A stretch of 64,000 nt of DNA from Segatella copri (GTDB lineage Bacteria > Bacteroidota > Bacteroidia > Bacteroidales > Bacteroidaceae): positions 3,635,501 through 3,699,500 of the forward strand of contig NZ_CP042464.1 in assembly GCF_015074785.1 (NCBI RefSeq), in the 5' to 3' direction. The translations under genes and the position numbers were made by a program. The notes under the pieces were generated by a model. It was not told the origin of the DNA and did not search any database. It saw only the letters and a program-made list of their open reading frames with translations. Positions within the stretch are counted from its first letter, which is position 1. Every line of letters begins with the position of its first letter. Positions 16,812 through 25,703 of this stretch are shown piece after piece.

Positions 16812-17696
16812 ATGAAAAAGAAAGTAGGTACATTTAAGATTTGGCTGTTGGCGATTGCCGCAGTAGTGGCGTTTTCTGTCTTGCCGAAGGTTTCTTCGTT
16901 GGCAACAGAAGATCAGGCACTTGTTGTAAAGGAAAATAAGCAGGAGGCTGCTGATGCTGCGAGCGATGAATCGTCTGCAGAGAACAAGCAGGAAACTGCT
17001 GGAGAGGGTGCGAATCTGGAGGCGCAAGGGCTGGAGATTCCGGTATCTAAGGTAAAGGTATCTGAGACCATCAAGCATCGGTTGGCTTATACGGTATCTT
17101 ATAATCATGATACGCGACAGCCGAATTGGGTAGCCTGGGTGCTGACGGGGGAGCATGCATCAGGTAAGTTGCCGCGCGGTAAGTTTGCTGATGATGAGAA
17201 GATGCCGGCACCCGTGGGTACTTTGGCGGATTATTATAACAGTGGATTGGACAGGGGACACATGTGTCCGGCTGGTGACAACAAATGGAGTCAGCAGGCG
17301 ATGGATGAGTGTTTCCTGATGACCAATATGTGTCCGCAGAACCACAGTCTGAATGCGGGGGTATGGAACACGATAGAGCAGCAGTGCCGCAACTGGGCAA
17401 AGCAGTATGGCAAGGTTTATATTGTCTGCGGACCGATATTTCTGAATAAGGAGCATCGCAAGTTGGGCAAGAACAAGGTGGTAGTGCCTGATGCCTTCTT
17501 CAAGGTGGTTCTTCATACGGGCAAGAATCCGCAGGCCATCGGCTTTATCTGCCGTAACCAGTCGCAGAAAGGCAGAAAGAAGACGGAATTCGTAAATTCA
17601 GTAGATGAAGTGGAGCGTATCACCGGCTATGATTTCTTCCCTCAGCTTCCGGATGATGTTGAGAAAAGGGTAGAGGCTAAGGCTGAAATGTTTTAA
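16812..17696 (+). CDS. secreted DNA/RNA non-specific endonuclease (NUC1 type)
   Basis: This 294-residue protein has an N-terminal signal/anchor (about residues 10-28), a Glu/Ala-rich linker to about residue 65, then the beta-beta-alpha-metal nuclease domain. The active-site signature DRGHMCPAGDN is present with catalytic His150; downstream MCPQNHSLNAGVWNTIEQQC supplies the metal-binding Asn. Such enzymes degrade extracellular or periplasmic nucleic acid without sequence preference. It is a single gene with its own promoter (-7 at 16716) and terminator. Confidence 0.92.
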   Translation: MKKKVGTFKIWLLAIAAVVAFSVLPKVSSLATEDQALVVKENKQEAADAASDESSAENKQETAGEGANLEAQGLEIPVSKVKVSETIKHRLAYTVSYNHDTRQPNWVAWVLTGEHASGKLPRGKFADDEKMPAPVGTLADYYNSGLDRGHMCPAGDNKWSQQAMDECFLMTNMCPQNHSLNAGVWNTIEQQCRNWAKQYGKVYIVCGPIFLNKEHRKLGKNKVVVPDAFFKVVLHTGKNPQAIGFICRNQSQKGRKKTEFVNSVDEVERITGYDFFPQLPDDVEKRVEAKAEMF

Positions 17697-17731
17697 AAAG
17701 GAATTTCTGCAGTATCCAGTAATAGGATATA

Positions 17732-17768
17732 ACAAAAAAAGGCTTTCCGTAATGGAAAGCCTTTTTCT
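17732..17768 (+). terminator. terminator of the nuclease gene
   Basis: AAAAAGGCTTTCC / GGAAAGCCTTTTT (17736-17748 and 17754-17766) has a 5-base loop. A and T runs on both sides could let it work in both directions, also serving the tRNA on the other strand. Confidence 0.88.
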
Positions 17769-17778
17769 TGAAGATCTG

Positions 17779-17851
17779 TGACTCGCATGGGGCTCGAACC
17801 CATGACCCCAACATTAAAAGTGTTGTGCTCTACCAGCTGAGCTAGCGAGTC
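17779..17851 (-). tRNA. tRNA-Lys (anticodon UUU)
   Basis: The minus strand folds into a full cloverleaf. Acceptor arms are GACTCGC/GCGAGTC with discriminator A, the D arm is GCTCAGCTGGTAGAGC, and the anticodon stem CAACA/TGTTG holds loop CTTTTAA (anticodon TTT). The T arm is ATGGG-TTCGAGC-CCCAT. CCA is not encoded. Confidence 0.97.
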
Positions 17852-17929
17852 AATCTTCTGCTTTATGTTTCAAAAGCGAGTGCAAAGGTACGGCAAAAAT
17901 CTGAAATAACCAAATATTTTGCCATATTT

Positions 17930-19057
17930 TTAATGATTTTCTTCATTTTTATCCGAAATCGGGACATTTTTGCCCGTTTCTTCATGATATTGCGGCTTCT
18001 CCTTCGTTACATACCGCTGCCAGTAGGCTATGATGAGCGTTGTGAGCGGAAGGGCTACAATCAATCCCAGGAAGCCCAGAAGTGCACCCCAAACCGAGAG
18101 ACTCAAGAGGAGAATGGCTGGGTTCAATCCCATCGCCTTACCCATGATCTTCGGGGTAACTACCATGTCGGTGATGACCTGTACCACACAGAACACCAAA
18201 AAAGCCAGACCGAATACCAGCCAGAAGTTCTGACCTGTGTCGGCAGCTTTCAGCATGGCAAGGAATGCCGTAGGGATGAGGGCGAAGGTATGGAGATATG
18301 GAACCAGGTCCATGATGCCGATGAGAATGCCCAGACCTATCGCCATCGGGAAACCGATGATGGTAAAACCGATGCAGAACATGATGCCCATACAGAGCGC
18401 TACCAGTCCCTGACCACGGATATAGTTGTTGAGCTCGCGCTCCACATCCTTCATCAGCGCACTCCAGAACGGACGGTTCTTCTTAGGGAAGATTCTCACC
18501 CAGTTGGCTGTCAGCGTCTCATAATCGAGCAGGATGAAGAACATATATAATAAGGTAATCATCGATGCTACGATACTCATCAGTACCGTTGCCGTCTGGC
18601 TGACTACCGAGAAAACCTTAGGCATGGTGGTCTTGATGGCATCGCTGAAGTCCTTGCTTTTCAGAAAATGCTCTATCTGTTCCTGGTTGGCCTGCAGCCA
18701 GTCTTTGATCAGTGCTGTCAGGTTGTTGGTATGAGTCGTCTGATGCAGCCATCGTGTCAACACCTCACCGAGTTTGTCAAACTGGTCAATCATCGGAGGG
18801 ATGATGAGCCACAGCACGCCTCCTATAACAGCGATAGCCGTTCCCATGGCGATGAGGATAGACAGCGCACGTATTCTGACGTGGAGTTTGTTTTCGATAA
18901 ACTTCACGACCGGATAGAGCAGGTAAGCGAAAAACCATGCAATGAAGAATGGCAGCAGTACGCTGCTCAGATAATTGGTCATGTAGAGCACGGCCAATAC
19001 GATGAGGGTAACCCCCGCCCATCTTATAAATTTATCAAATGTAATCTCCTTTCCCAT
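17930..19057 (-). CDS. AI-2E family (PerM/YdiK-like) membrane protein
   Basis: This 375-residue membrane protein has about eight hydrophobic segments. The C-terminal region GLGILIGIMDLVPYLHTFALIP and PKIMGKAMGLNPAILLLSLSVWGALLGFLGL is the conserved core of the AI-2E/UPF0118 family. Members have been linked to autoinducer-2 export or Na+(Li+)/H+ exchange; which applies here cannot be read. It follows tdk with a 14-base gap on the same strand, so they likely share a transcript. Confidence 0.88.
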   Translation of the reverse strand: MGKEITFDKFIRWAGVTLIVLAVLYMTNYLSSVLLPFFIAWFFAYLLYPVVKFIENKLHVRIRALSILIAMGTAIAVIGGVLWLIIPPMIDQFDKLGEVLTRWLHQTTHTNNLTALIKDWLQANQEQIEHFLKSKDFSDAIKTTMPKVFSVVSQTATVLMSIVASMITLLYMFFILLDYETLTANWVRIFPKKNRPFWSALMKDVERELNNYIRGQGLVALCMGIMFCIGFTIIGFPMAIGLGILIGIMDLVPYLHTFALIPTAFLAMLKAADTGQNFWLVFGLAFLVFCVVQVITDMVVTPKIMGKAMGLNPAILLLSLSVWGALLGFLGLIVALPLTTLIIAYWQRYVTKEKPQYHEETGKNVPISDKNEENH

Positions 19058-19071
19058 AACTGTTCCTTTTG

Positions 19072-19656
19072 TTATAATTTTTCGTTAAGAATCGCCTTCT
19101 GGTAGCATTCTCTGCAGAGTGGCTCGTATTCATCTTTCTCGCCCAGAAGCACCCGTTTGTCGTTATTGACCAACCGGTGGCTCACATAGGCAACCGATCC
19201 GCACTTTACGCAGATGGCATGAACCTTGGTCACCTCGTCGGCGATGGCACAGAGAGCAGGAATCGGACCGAAGGGAACTCCCTTGAAGTCCATATCCAGT
19301 CCTGCCACGATGACTCTCACGCCACGGTTGGCGAGTTCGTTGCAAACCTCCACGAGCCCATTGTCCAGGAACTGGGCTTCATCGATACCCACCACGTCGA
19401 TATCAGAAGCCAATAGCAGTATCGATCCAGAGGACTCAATAGGAGTAGACCGGATAGAGTTCTGATCATGGCTCACTACATCTTCCTCGGAGTAACGAGT
19501 GTCAAGCGCCGGCTTAAAGATTTCCACCTTCTGCTTGGCGAACTTCGCACGCTTCATTCTTCGGATCAATTCCTCTGTTTTTCCGGAGAACATCGATCCG
19601 CACACCACTTCAATTCTTCCGGGACGGTGCGCCTCCCCAATTAGATTTTCTGTCAT
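19072..19656 (-). CDS. tdk: thymidine kinase
   Basis: This 194-residue type II thymidine kinase salvages deoxythymidine. It has the P-loop GSMFSGKT (residues 20-27), the DEAQF Walker B/lid region ([11 protein letters not shown]), [15 protein letters not shown], and paired zinc cysteines CVKC and CREC. It lies divergent from rsmI with about 95 bases between the two starts. Confidence 0.96.
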   Translation of the reverse strand: MTENLIGEAHRPGRIEVVCGSMFSGKTEELIRRMKRAKFAKQKVEIFKPALDTRYSEEDVVSHDQNSIRSTPIESSGSILLLASDIDVVGIDEAQFLDNGLVEVCNELANRGVRVIVAGLDMDFKGVPFGPIPALCAIADEVTKVHAICVKCGSVAYVSHRLVNNDKRVLLGEKDEYEPLCRECYQKAILNEKL

Positions 19657-19712
19657 TTCGGGGGCAAAATTAATAATAAGGTTTTAAAAAATGCAAAGAA
19701 ACGCGTTTTTTT

Positions 19713-19743
19713 TTTGCTATGAAAGATTAATTAACTACATTTG
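19713..19743 (+). promoter_or_regulatory. promoter of rsmI, very close to the start codon
   Basis: A -33 TTTG (19713-19716), 19-base spacer and -7 TACATTTG (19736-19743) make a near-perfect Bacteroidota promoter. The only sensible start codon is the ATG at 19752, so the transcript would begin within a few bases of it and be leaderless or nearly so. Confidence 0.8.
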
Positions 19744-19751
19744 CGGTCAGT

Positions 19752-20516
19752 ATGGGCACATTATACATCGTTCCGACTCCAGTTGGTAACATGGAGGACA
19801 TGACAATGCGAGCCATTCGCATACTGAAAGAAGCGGATTTGGTACTCGCTGAGGACACTCGAACATCGAGTGTTCTGCTGAAGCATTTCGATATCAGAAA
19901 TCGATTAGTGGCTCACCATAAGTTTAACGAACATGGCACATCTTCTGCCATCGTAGAGCGACTGAAGGGTGGCGAAACCATCGCCTTGATCAGCGATGCC
20001 GGAACACCGGGTATCAGCGATCCTGGTTTTTACCTCGCCCGCGAGGCAGCCAAGGCAGGCATCACGGTGCAGACTTTGCCTGGACCTACGGCATGCATTC
20101 CTGCCATCGTTTCATCGGGTTTGCCATGCGACCGTTTCTGTTTTGAAGGATTCATTCCGCAGAAAAAGGGCAGACAGACCTATCTTGAATCATTGAAGGA
20201 TGAGGTACGCACCATGATTTTCTATGAGTCGCCTTATCGTGTGGTGAAAACCTTGCAGCAGTTTGCCGAGGTTTTCGGGGATGACAGACAGGTGAGCTGT
20301 TGTCGTGAAATATCCAAACTCCACGAGGAGAGTGTGAGGGGTACGCTTGCCGAGGTTATCGCTCATTTTGAGGAGACAGAACCAAGGGGCGAATTTGTCA
20401 TCGTATTGGCAGGAAAAGATCCTAAACAGCTCAAGGAGGAGATGAAGGAAAAGAAGCGTGAAGAGCGCCGGCAGAAGAAAAACGGGGCTCGCAGGGATGA
20501 AGAAAGTAATGAATAA
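19752..20516 (+). CDS. rsmI: 16S rRNA (cytidine-1402-2'-O)-methyltransferase
   Basis: This 254-residue SAM-dependent enzyme methylates C1402 in the ribosomal P site. The family start GTLYIVPTPVGNMEDMT, the EDTRTSSVLLKHF loop, the SDAGTPGISDPG motif and FIPQKKGRQ are all present. The last 35 or so residues are a Lys/Glu/Arg-rich tail that replaces the C-terminal extension of the E. coli protein. The start is fixed by the promoter just upstream. Confidence 0.94.
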   Translation: MGTLYIVPTPVGNMEDMTMRAIRILKEADLVLAEDTRTSSVLLKHFDIRNRLVAHHKFNEHGTSSAIVERLKGGETIALISDAGTPGISDPGFYLAREAAKAGITVQTLPGPTACIPAIVSSGLPCDRFCFEGFIPQKKGRQTYLESLKDEVRTMIFYESPYRVVKTLQQFAEVFGDDRQVSCCREISKLHEESVRGTLAEVIAHFEETEPRGEFVIVLAGKDPKQLKEEMKEKKREERRQKKNGARRDEESNE

Positions 20517-20580
20517 AGTATAGGAAGCGACGCGTTTTACGCGAAAAAATAATTTTTTAAATCAAACATTAAAAAGGAAA

Positions 20581-21438
20581 ATGATTATGAAAAAGCTATT
20601 ATTTGCGGCATGTTTAGCTGCTTTTTGCTTGACCAGTTGCAACAACGGCAAGAACAACACCCAGGATTTGGCAAATCAGCAGAATGATTCGCTAAACAGT
20701 ATCATCGCTCAGAAAGATAGCGAAATTAACGATATGATGGGTACATTGAATGAAATCCAGGACGGTTTGAACCAGATTAGTGAGGCTGAACACAGAGTAA
20801 CTATTCTGAAGAACGGTGAGGGTGCCAACAAGAGACAGCAGCTCAAGGAGGATGTTCAGTTCATCGCTACCCGCATGCAGCAGAACCGCGAACTCCTGGC
20901 TAAACTGCAGAAGCAGATGGCTAACAGCTCTTTGCAGGCTGACCAGTTGAAGAAGGCCATCGCAAACCTTCAGGAGCAGATTGCACAGAAGGATAAGGAA
21001 CTTCAGGTGCTTCGCGAGGAGTTGGATAAGAAGGATATTCATATTGCAGCGCTCGACGAGACTATCAACAATCTGAATACCAAGACCTCTCGTCTTACTA
21101 CTGAAAGCAGCCAGAAGACAGAGACAATCAATGCACAGGACAAGCAGCTCAACACTGCCTGGTATGTATTCGGTACCAAGAAGGAGTTGAAGGAGCAGCA
21201 TATCATGGAAGGTGGTAAGGTAATGACCGGTAATTTCAACAAGAGTTATTTCACCAAGGTTGATATCCGCAACATTTCTGAAATCAAGTTGATGTCAAAG
21301 TCGGCTAAGTTGCTCACTACCCACCCATCCAGCTCTTATGCATTGGTACGTGATGCTAACAAGCAGTATACTCTTCGCATCACCAATCCACAGATTTTCT
21401 GGAGCACCAGCAAGTATCTTGTAGTGCTCGTTAAGTAA
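20581..21438 (+). CDS. coiled-coil lipoprotein conserved in Bacteroidales
   Basis: This 285-residue protein has a lipoprotein signal (LTSC, Cys20 if the first Met is used; the Met at 20587 is as likely). Residues about 30-195 are a long heptad-rich coiled coil. The globular C-terminal third, with AWYVFGTKKELKEQ, LLTTHPSSSYAL and ITNPQIFWSTSKYLV, is a distinctive Bacteroidales signature. Related proteins have been labelled collagen-binding adhesins (Cbp1-like); I recall that link but cannot confirm it here. It is a single gene whose stop abuts the convergent tadA stop. Confidence 0.75.
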   Translation: MIMKKLLFAACLAAFCLTSCNNGKNNTQDLANQQNDSLNSIIAQKDSEINDMMGTLNEIQDGLNQISEAEHRVTILKNGEGANKRQQLKEDVQFIATRMQQNRELLAKLQKQMANSSLQADQLKKAIANLQEQIAQKDKELQVLREELDKKDIHIAALDETINNLNTKTSRLTTESSQKTETINAQDKQLNTAWYVFGTKKELKEQHIMEGGKVMTGNFNKSYFTKVDIRNISEIKLMSKSAKLLTTHPSSSYALVRDANKQYTLRITNPQIFWSTSKYLVVLVK

Positions 21439-21885
21439 TTATCTCTTTCTCTGAAAGAAATCCTGCATGAGTGCGCGGCACTCATCTTCCAATACGCCCG
21501 ATGTAACTGTCGTCTTAGGATGCAGTGCATCGGGCGCATATTTTGTATACCCCCTTTTCTCGTCGCTGGCACCATATACCACGCGGCTGATCTGTGCCCA
21601 TCCCAGCGCTCCGGCGCACATCACGCAGGGTTCTACCGTAACGTAGAGGGTACAGTCTTTCAGGTATTTTCCTCCCAGCATGTTGGCTCCCGAAGTGATG
21701 GCCTGCATTTCGGCATGAGCCGTAACATCGGTCAGCATCTCCGTAAGATTGTGGGCACGCGATATGATCCGGTCTTTACAAACGATGATGGCGCCTACCG
21801 GAATCTCGTCTTCATCGAATGCCGCCTGAGCCTCCATCAGAGCACGGCGCATGTATGCTTCGTCTTTATTCTTAATATCTTCCAT
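21439..21885 (-). CDS. tadA: tRNA-specific adenosine deaminase TadA-like
   Basis: This 148-residue zinc deaminase has the catalytic HAE (57-59) and PCVMC (86-90) with zinc cysteines 87 and 90. The core AFDEDEIPVGAIIV followed by ISRAHNL is that of TadA, which makes inosine at the tRNA-Arg wobble position. Guanine or cytosine deaminases look similar, but the length and the ISRAHN region favour TadA. It converges on the lipoprotein gene with no gap between the two stop codons. Confidence 0.88.
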   Translation of the reverse strand: MEDIKNKDEAYMRRALMEAQAAFDEDEIPVGAIIVCKDRIISRAHNLTEMLTDVTAHAEMQAITSGANMLGGKYLKDCTLYVTVEPCVMCAGALGWAQISRVVYGASDEKRGYTKYAPDALHPKTTVTSGVLEDECRALMQDFFQRKR

Positions 21886-21988
21886 TGTTTTTCGTGCAAA
21901 ATTACATAAAAAAGTTTGAAGTGTGGACTTTTTTTGTTATTTTTGCAAGGTAAAAGCATCTTTTGATGCAAAATAAAGAAAATAGACT

Positions 21989-22366
21989 ATGGCAGAGCAT
22001 AATGAATTAGGCAAATGGGGAGAAGACGAGGCTACGCTCTATCTCGAGAATGAAGGCTATGTCGTCATCGACAGAGACTGGAAAGCCGGCAAGCGGGATC
22101 TGGATATCCTTGCCGTTTCGCCGGATGGTAAGACGCTGGTTGTGGTAGAAGTAAAGACCCGTTCGGGTGAAGAATACCAGCAGCCCGAGGAAGCCGTAGA
22201 TGTCAGGAAGATGCGCAATCTGGCAATAGCCGCCAATACTTACGTCAAGGAACAGAAGGTGGAAAAAGAACTTCGCTTTGATATTGTTACCGTGGTAGGG
22301 GTAGGGCATCAGGTGAAACGCATCGAGCATCTTGTGGATGCCTTCAACCCGTTGCTGATTGGATAA
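21989..22366 (+). CDS. YraN/UPF0102 nuclease-fold protein
   Basis: This 125-residue member of UPF0102 has a PD-(D/E)XK-like fold related to Holliday-junction resolvases. The motif set G-EDEATLYLENEGY, RDLDILAV and VVVEVKTRS shows the predicted Asp and E-x-K metal ligands. Its cellular role is not well defined. It precedes birA by 34 bases on the same strand. Confidence 0.9.
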   Translation: MAEHNELGKWGEDEATLYLENEGYVVIDRDWKAGKRDLDILAVSPDGKTLVVVEVKTRSGEEYQQPEEAVDVRKMRNLAIAANTYVKEQKVEKELRFDIVTVVGVGHQVKRIEHLVDAFNPLLIG

Positions 22367-22400
22367 CCCGTTGTGATTCGCTATACATTATTATATAGAC

Positions 22401-23141
22401 ATGGAAAAGAAGATTATACGATTAAAGGAAGTGGATTCCACGAATGCCTTCCTGAAGAATTTGGATACTTACGATGAAGATGCGCTGACCATTGCTGTTG
22501 CTGACTATCAGACAGCAGGCAGGGGACAGGGCGTGCATACCTGGGAGAGTGAGCCGGGCAAGAACCTCCTCTTCAGTATGATGATGTGTCCTAAGTGGGT
22601 ACCTTTGCGCCAGCAGTTCCTCCTTTCCGAGGCTGGTGCGCTCGCCGTGAAGGACGCTCTTGATTCCTATACGGACGGCATTACGCTGAAATGGCCGAAT
22701 GATGTGTACTGGTATGACAAGAAAATCAGTGGCACGCTGATAGAGACTGCCATCGACTCCAAGGGCATCAAGCGCTGCATCTTCGGTATCGGCATTGATG
22801 TCAATCAGACTGAGTTCCACAGCGATGCGCCCAACCCTATATCTCTGGCTCAGATTCTGGGTCATGAGGTGGATAGGGAAGAGGTGCTGCAGAAGGTGAT
22901 TGAGGCTTTCTGCAAATACTACGAACTTCTGCGTCGTGCCGATTATATGGATGTGTCGGGCATCTATCATCTTTCTCTCTACCGTCGCAAGGGCTATCAC
23001 TGGTATGAGGATAAGGACGGTAAGTTCGAGGGCGCCTTCGTAGAGGTGGAGGACGATGGTCATCTCATCCTTCATGACAAGAAGGGAGTAATACGCTCGT
23101 ATGCGTTCGGAGAAATCAAATTCCTAGTTAATAGTTTATAG
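22401..23141 (+). CDS. birA: biotin-[acetyl-CoA-carboxylase] ligase
   Basis: This 246-residue biotin protein ligase attaches biotin to carboxylase carrier domains. It carries the biotinoyl-AMP motif AGRGQGVHTWES, KWPNDVYW and KISGTLIETA. It lacks the N-terminal helix-turn-helix of E. coli BirA, so it should be an enzyme only (group I) and not a repressor. It is likely cotranscribed with the UPF0102 gene. Confidence 0.94.
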   Translation: MEKKIIRLKEVDSTNAFLKNLDTYDEDALTIAVADYQTAGRGQGVHTWESEPGKNLLFSMMMCPKWVPLRQQFLLSEAGALAVKDALDSYTDGITLKWPNDVYWYDKKISGTLIETAIDSKGIKRCIFGIGIDVNQTEFHSDAPNPISLAQILGHEVDREEVLQKVIEAFCKYYELLRRADYMDVSGIYHLSLYRRKGYHWYEDKDGKFEGAFVEVEDDGHLILHDKKGVIRSYAFGEIKFLVNSL

Positions 23142-23212
23142 TTAATAGTTAATAGTTAATAGTTTATAGGAGGCTACGCCCTGTAAACTGTTAACTGTAA
23201 ATTGTAAATTAA
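23124..23212. repeat. fold-back repeat of GTTAATAG words before pyrH
   Basis: Five or so GTTAATAG/GTTTATAG units (23124-23169) are followed by a 12-base spacer and an opposing arm GTAAACTGTTAACTGTAAATT (23180-23211 region, written here in part). The arms can pair with G-U wobbles in RNA. The repeat overlaps the last codons of birA and ends next to pyrH. Confidence 0.65.
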
Positions 23213-23218
23213 AATAAA

Positions 23219-23929
23219 ATGGCAAAGTTTAAAAGAATTCTTTTGAAATTGAGCGGCGAGAGTCTGATGGGTAAGCAGAGCTTCGGCATCGACCCAGAGC
23301 GCCTGAGTGATTATGCTAAGCAGATAACGGAGGTCCATGAGATGGGCGTTCAGATAGGCATTGTGATTGGTGGTGGTAACATCTTCCGCGGTTTGAGCGG
23401 AAGCCAGAAGGGTTTCGACCGTGTCAAGGGCGACCAGATGGGTATGTGTGCTACCGTTATCAATTCCCTGGCATTGAGCAGCGCACTCGGAGCCTTGGGT
23501 GTTAAGAACAAGGTTCTTACTGCCATCCGCATGGAGCCTATCGGCGAATTCTACACCAAGTGGAAGGCGATTGAGGCGATGGAGGCAGGCTATATCTGCA
23601 TCTTCTCTGCAGGTACAGGCAGTCCATACTTCACTACCGATACCGGTTCTTCTCTCCGCGGTATCGAAATCGAGGCTGACGTGATGCTCAAGGGTACCCG
23701 TGTAGACGGTATCTATACCGCCGACCCTGAGAAGGATCCTACAGCTACCAAGTTCAAGGACATTACCTATGATGAGATTTACACCAAGGGCTTGAAGGTA
23801 ATGGATTTGACAGCTACCACCATGTGTAAGGAAAACAACCTTCCTATCTACGTGTTCAATATGGATGTTGTAGGTAACCTCAAGAAGGTGATGGATGGTG
23901 AGGAGATTGGTACGCTTGTACACAACTAA
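23219..23929 (+). CDS. pyrH: UMP kinase
   Basis: This 236-residue hexameric bacterial UMP kinase of the amino-acid-kinase fold shows the family start FKRILLKLSGESLMG, the GGGNIFRG nucleotide loop, GTGSPYFTTDT and KGTRVDGIYTADPEKD. It phosphorylates UMP to UDP. It lies alone after the repeat and is closed by a weak terminator. Confidence 0.97.
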   Translation: MAKFKRILLKLSGESLMGKQSFGIDPERLSDYAKQITEVHEMGVQIGIVIGGGNIFRGLSGSQKGFDRVKGDQMGMCATVINSLALSSALGALGVKNKVLTAIRMEPIGEFYTKWKAIEAMEAGYICIFSAGTGSPYFTTDTGSSLRGIEIEADVMLKGTRVDGIYTADPEKDPTATKFKDITYDEIYTKGLKVMDLTATTMCKENNLPIYVFNMDVVGNLKKVMDGEEIGTLVHN

Positions 23930-23956
23930 TCATCTCTCTCAACAGGAAGAAAAAAG

Positions 23957-23994
23957 CAAATGCGACTGGATTCACATCTAGCCGCATTTTTCAA
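23957..23994 (+). terminator. probable terminator after pyrH
   Basis: Arms AAATGCGACT / AGCCGCATTT (23958-23967 and 23979-23988) have one mismatch and are followed by TTTCAATT. Confidence 0.6.
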
Positions 23995-24042
23995 TTAATA
24001 ATCTACATAAATACCTAAATATCCCAATAAAGGGGATTTCTT

Positions 24043-24774
24043 CTATTTCGTCTTCTTCAGATAAATAATCGCCGAGATGATGACGTATGCCACGATGACA
24101 AGCCACCAGCCAGTGAGGAAACCGGTCAGACCATCGAGTGCTACCGAAGTAGCGAGGATGATGATGGTGAGCGCGGCAAAGCCATATTTCACCTCATTGC
24201 CCTTGAAACCCCACTGCTTGAACTTCAAGGCGAAAAGAGGCATCTCGCAAACCAGCAGATAGCTGGTGATGAGAATCAGGGCCAGAATGATGAATACCGA
24301 CCATGAATATCCTTCGAGCCAGCTTGGATTGAACACAATCAGCGAACCCCAGAACAGGGCGTTGGCTGGTGTAGGAACACCGATGAAAGAGGTAGTCTGG
24401 CGCTCATCAAGATTAAACTTAGCCAGTCGCAATGCCGAGAAGGCTGCGATGATGAAGGCTGCGTAAGGCAGCCATGGGCGCAAAGGCTCCAGAAAACCCG
24501 GATATTCCATCACAAAGAGTTGTGAGAATACGATGGTGGCAGGAGCCACACCGAAGGTTACGTCATCAGCCAGCGAATCGAGCTCCTTGCCTATTGGCGA
24601 TGAAACGTGCAGCAGGCGGGCGCTCATGCCGTCAAAGAAGTCGAATACGGCTCCGATGATAATCCATAACAATGCCATCTTTGGGTTTCCGCCGAAGGCA
24701 AACGATGTTGCAATGCAGCCCGAAACCAGGTTGCAGCAGGTTATCGTGTTTGGAATATGTTTCTTGATACTCAT
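24043..24774 (-). CDS. pssA: CDP-diacylglycerol-serine O-phosphatidyltransferase
   Basis: This 243-residue membrane enzyme makes phosphatidylserine. The CDP-alcohol phosphotransferase signature is complete: DGMSAR, eight residues, G-KEL-D-SLA-D. About seven hydrophobic segments follow. It sits downstream of psd on the same strand (71-base gap), so the two genes for the PS to PE pathway are paired. Confidence 0.94.
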   Translation of the reverse strand: MSIKKHIPNTITCCNLVSGCIATSFAFGGNPKMALLWIIIGAVFDFFDGMSARLLHVSSPIGKELDSLADDVTFGVAPATIVFSQLFVMEYPGFLEPLRPWLPYAAFIIAAFSALRLAKFNLDERQTTSFIGVPTPANALFWGSLIVFNPSWLEGYSWSVFIILALILITSYLLVCEMPLFALKFKQWGFKGNEVKYGFAALTIIILATSVALDGLTGFLTGWWLVIVAYVIISAIIYLKKTK

Positions 24775-24845
24775 TTCTTTCCAGTATATTATGATAGAGT
24801 GAAAGCCGGAAGTATGTTCCGGCTTGCCCTCTATCTGTCAATATG

Positions 24846-25538
24846 TTATTTCAATTTAGCGATGATGGTCTGGTCGCCCGTAGTTGACTGTCCCATCTTT
24901 ACGCATACTTCTGTACCTACAGGCAGGTAGACATCCACGCGTGAACCCAGCTTGATGAATCCCAGGTGCTCGTCGATGAAGCATTCTTCCCCTTCCTTGG
25001 CATAGGTTACGATGCGGCGTGCCACCGCACCGGCAATCTGGCGGCACAGTACATCCACTCCCTCAGGTGTGGTAATCATCACGTCGGCATGCTCGTTTTC
25101 CTCGCTAGCCTTAGGCAGCCATGCCTTGTGGTAGTTGCCGTCCACATGCTTCACGAATTTCACCTTACCATCCACCGGGAACCAGTTGGCATGAACATTC
25201 CAGAGGCTCATGAAGATGGAAATCATCAGGCGGCGGTCACCGAAGTAGGGAGCATTCTCCACCTCTTCTATTACCACAATCTTTCCGTCGGCTGGTGCTA
25301 CTACCAGTTTCGAAGTATCCTCTACGTTGAGGTATCTGATAGGACAACGGTAGAAGTTGAGCACGATACCATATACCGTACCGAACACAACAACAAAAGC
25401 CCAGAACGGAATCTTGTTGTCTAGGGTTGTCCACAATATAGCCGCAATGGCTACTAATGCTATCGCTCCGGTTACCAGCTGATCGGTACCTTCGCGGTGC
25501 AATCTTATCTTCTTTAATTTCTTTATTTTCTGTCCCAT
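24846..25538 (-). CDS. psd: phosphatidylserine decarboxylase (short type)
   Basis: This 230-residue pro-enzyme makes phosphatidylethanolamine. The self-cleavage site is the LGS of [13 protein letters not shown]; the residue after it is Arg, as in short phosphatidylserine/archaetidylserine decarboxylases, where E. coli has Thr. Two hydrophobic segments near the N-terminus anchor it (about residues 22-62). It is first of the psd-pssA pair, with its own promoter facing dnaE. Confidence 0.92.
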   Translation of the reverse strand: MGQKIKKLKKIRLHREGTDQLVTGAIALVAIAAILWTTLDNKIPFWAFVVVFGTVYGIVLNFYRCPIRYLNVEDTSKLVVAPADGKIVVIEEVENAPYFGDRRLMISIFMSLWNVHANWFPVDGKVKFVKHVDGNYHKAWLPKASEENEHADVMITTPEGVDVLCRQIAGAVARRIVTYAKEGEECFIDEHLGFIKLGSRVDVYLPVGTEVCVKMGQSTTGDQTIIAKLK

Positions 25539-25564
25539 ATACTAGGATTAAGTTTTTATTGGTG

Positions 25565-25596
25565 CAAAGGTACGTCATTTTTATCACTTTTGCAAA
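25565..25596 (-). promoter_or_regulatory. promoter of psd-pssA
   Basis: On the minus strand, -33 TTTG (complement of 25593-25596), a 20-base spacer and -7 TACCTTTG (complement of 25565-25572) followed by CACC match the Bacteroidota consensus. Confidence 0.82.
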
Positions 25597-25643
25597 TTTT
25601 TTGTGGGTTTCTTTTACCTTTTTCAATATTTTCGCATATTTCT

Positions 25644-25675
25644 TTTGGCTTTTTCAATATTTCGCCGTAACTTTG
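25644..25675 (+). promoter_or_regulatory. promoter of dnaE
   Basis: -33 TTTG (25644-25647), a 20-base spacer and -7 TAACTTTG (25668-25675). The ATG at 25704 follows after a leader of about 25 bases. Confidence 0.82.
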
Positions 25676-25703
25676 TTGTCAAAATTCGAATTTTAAACAG
25701 ATA

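Noticed and set aside
25237..25626. A 129-codon minus-strand frame overlapping psd
   Set aside because: It crosses the psd promoter and start in another phase and has no recognisable domain.
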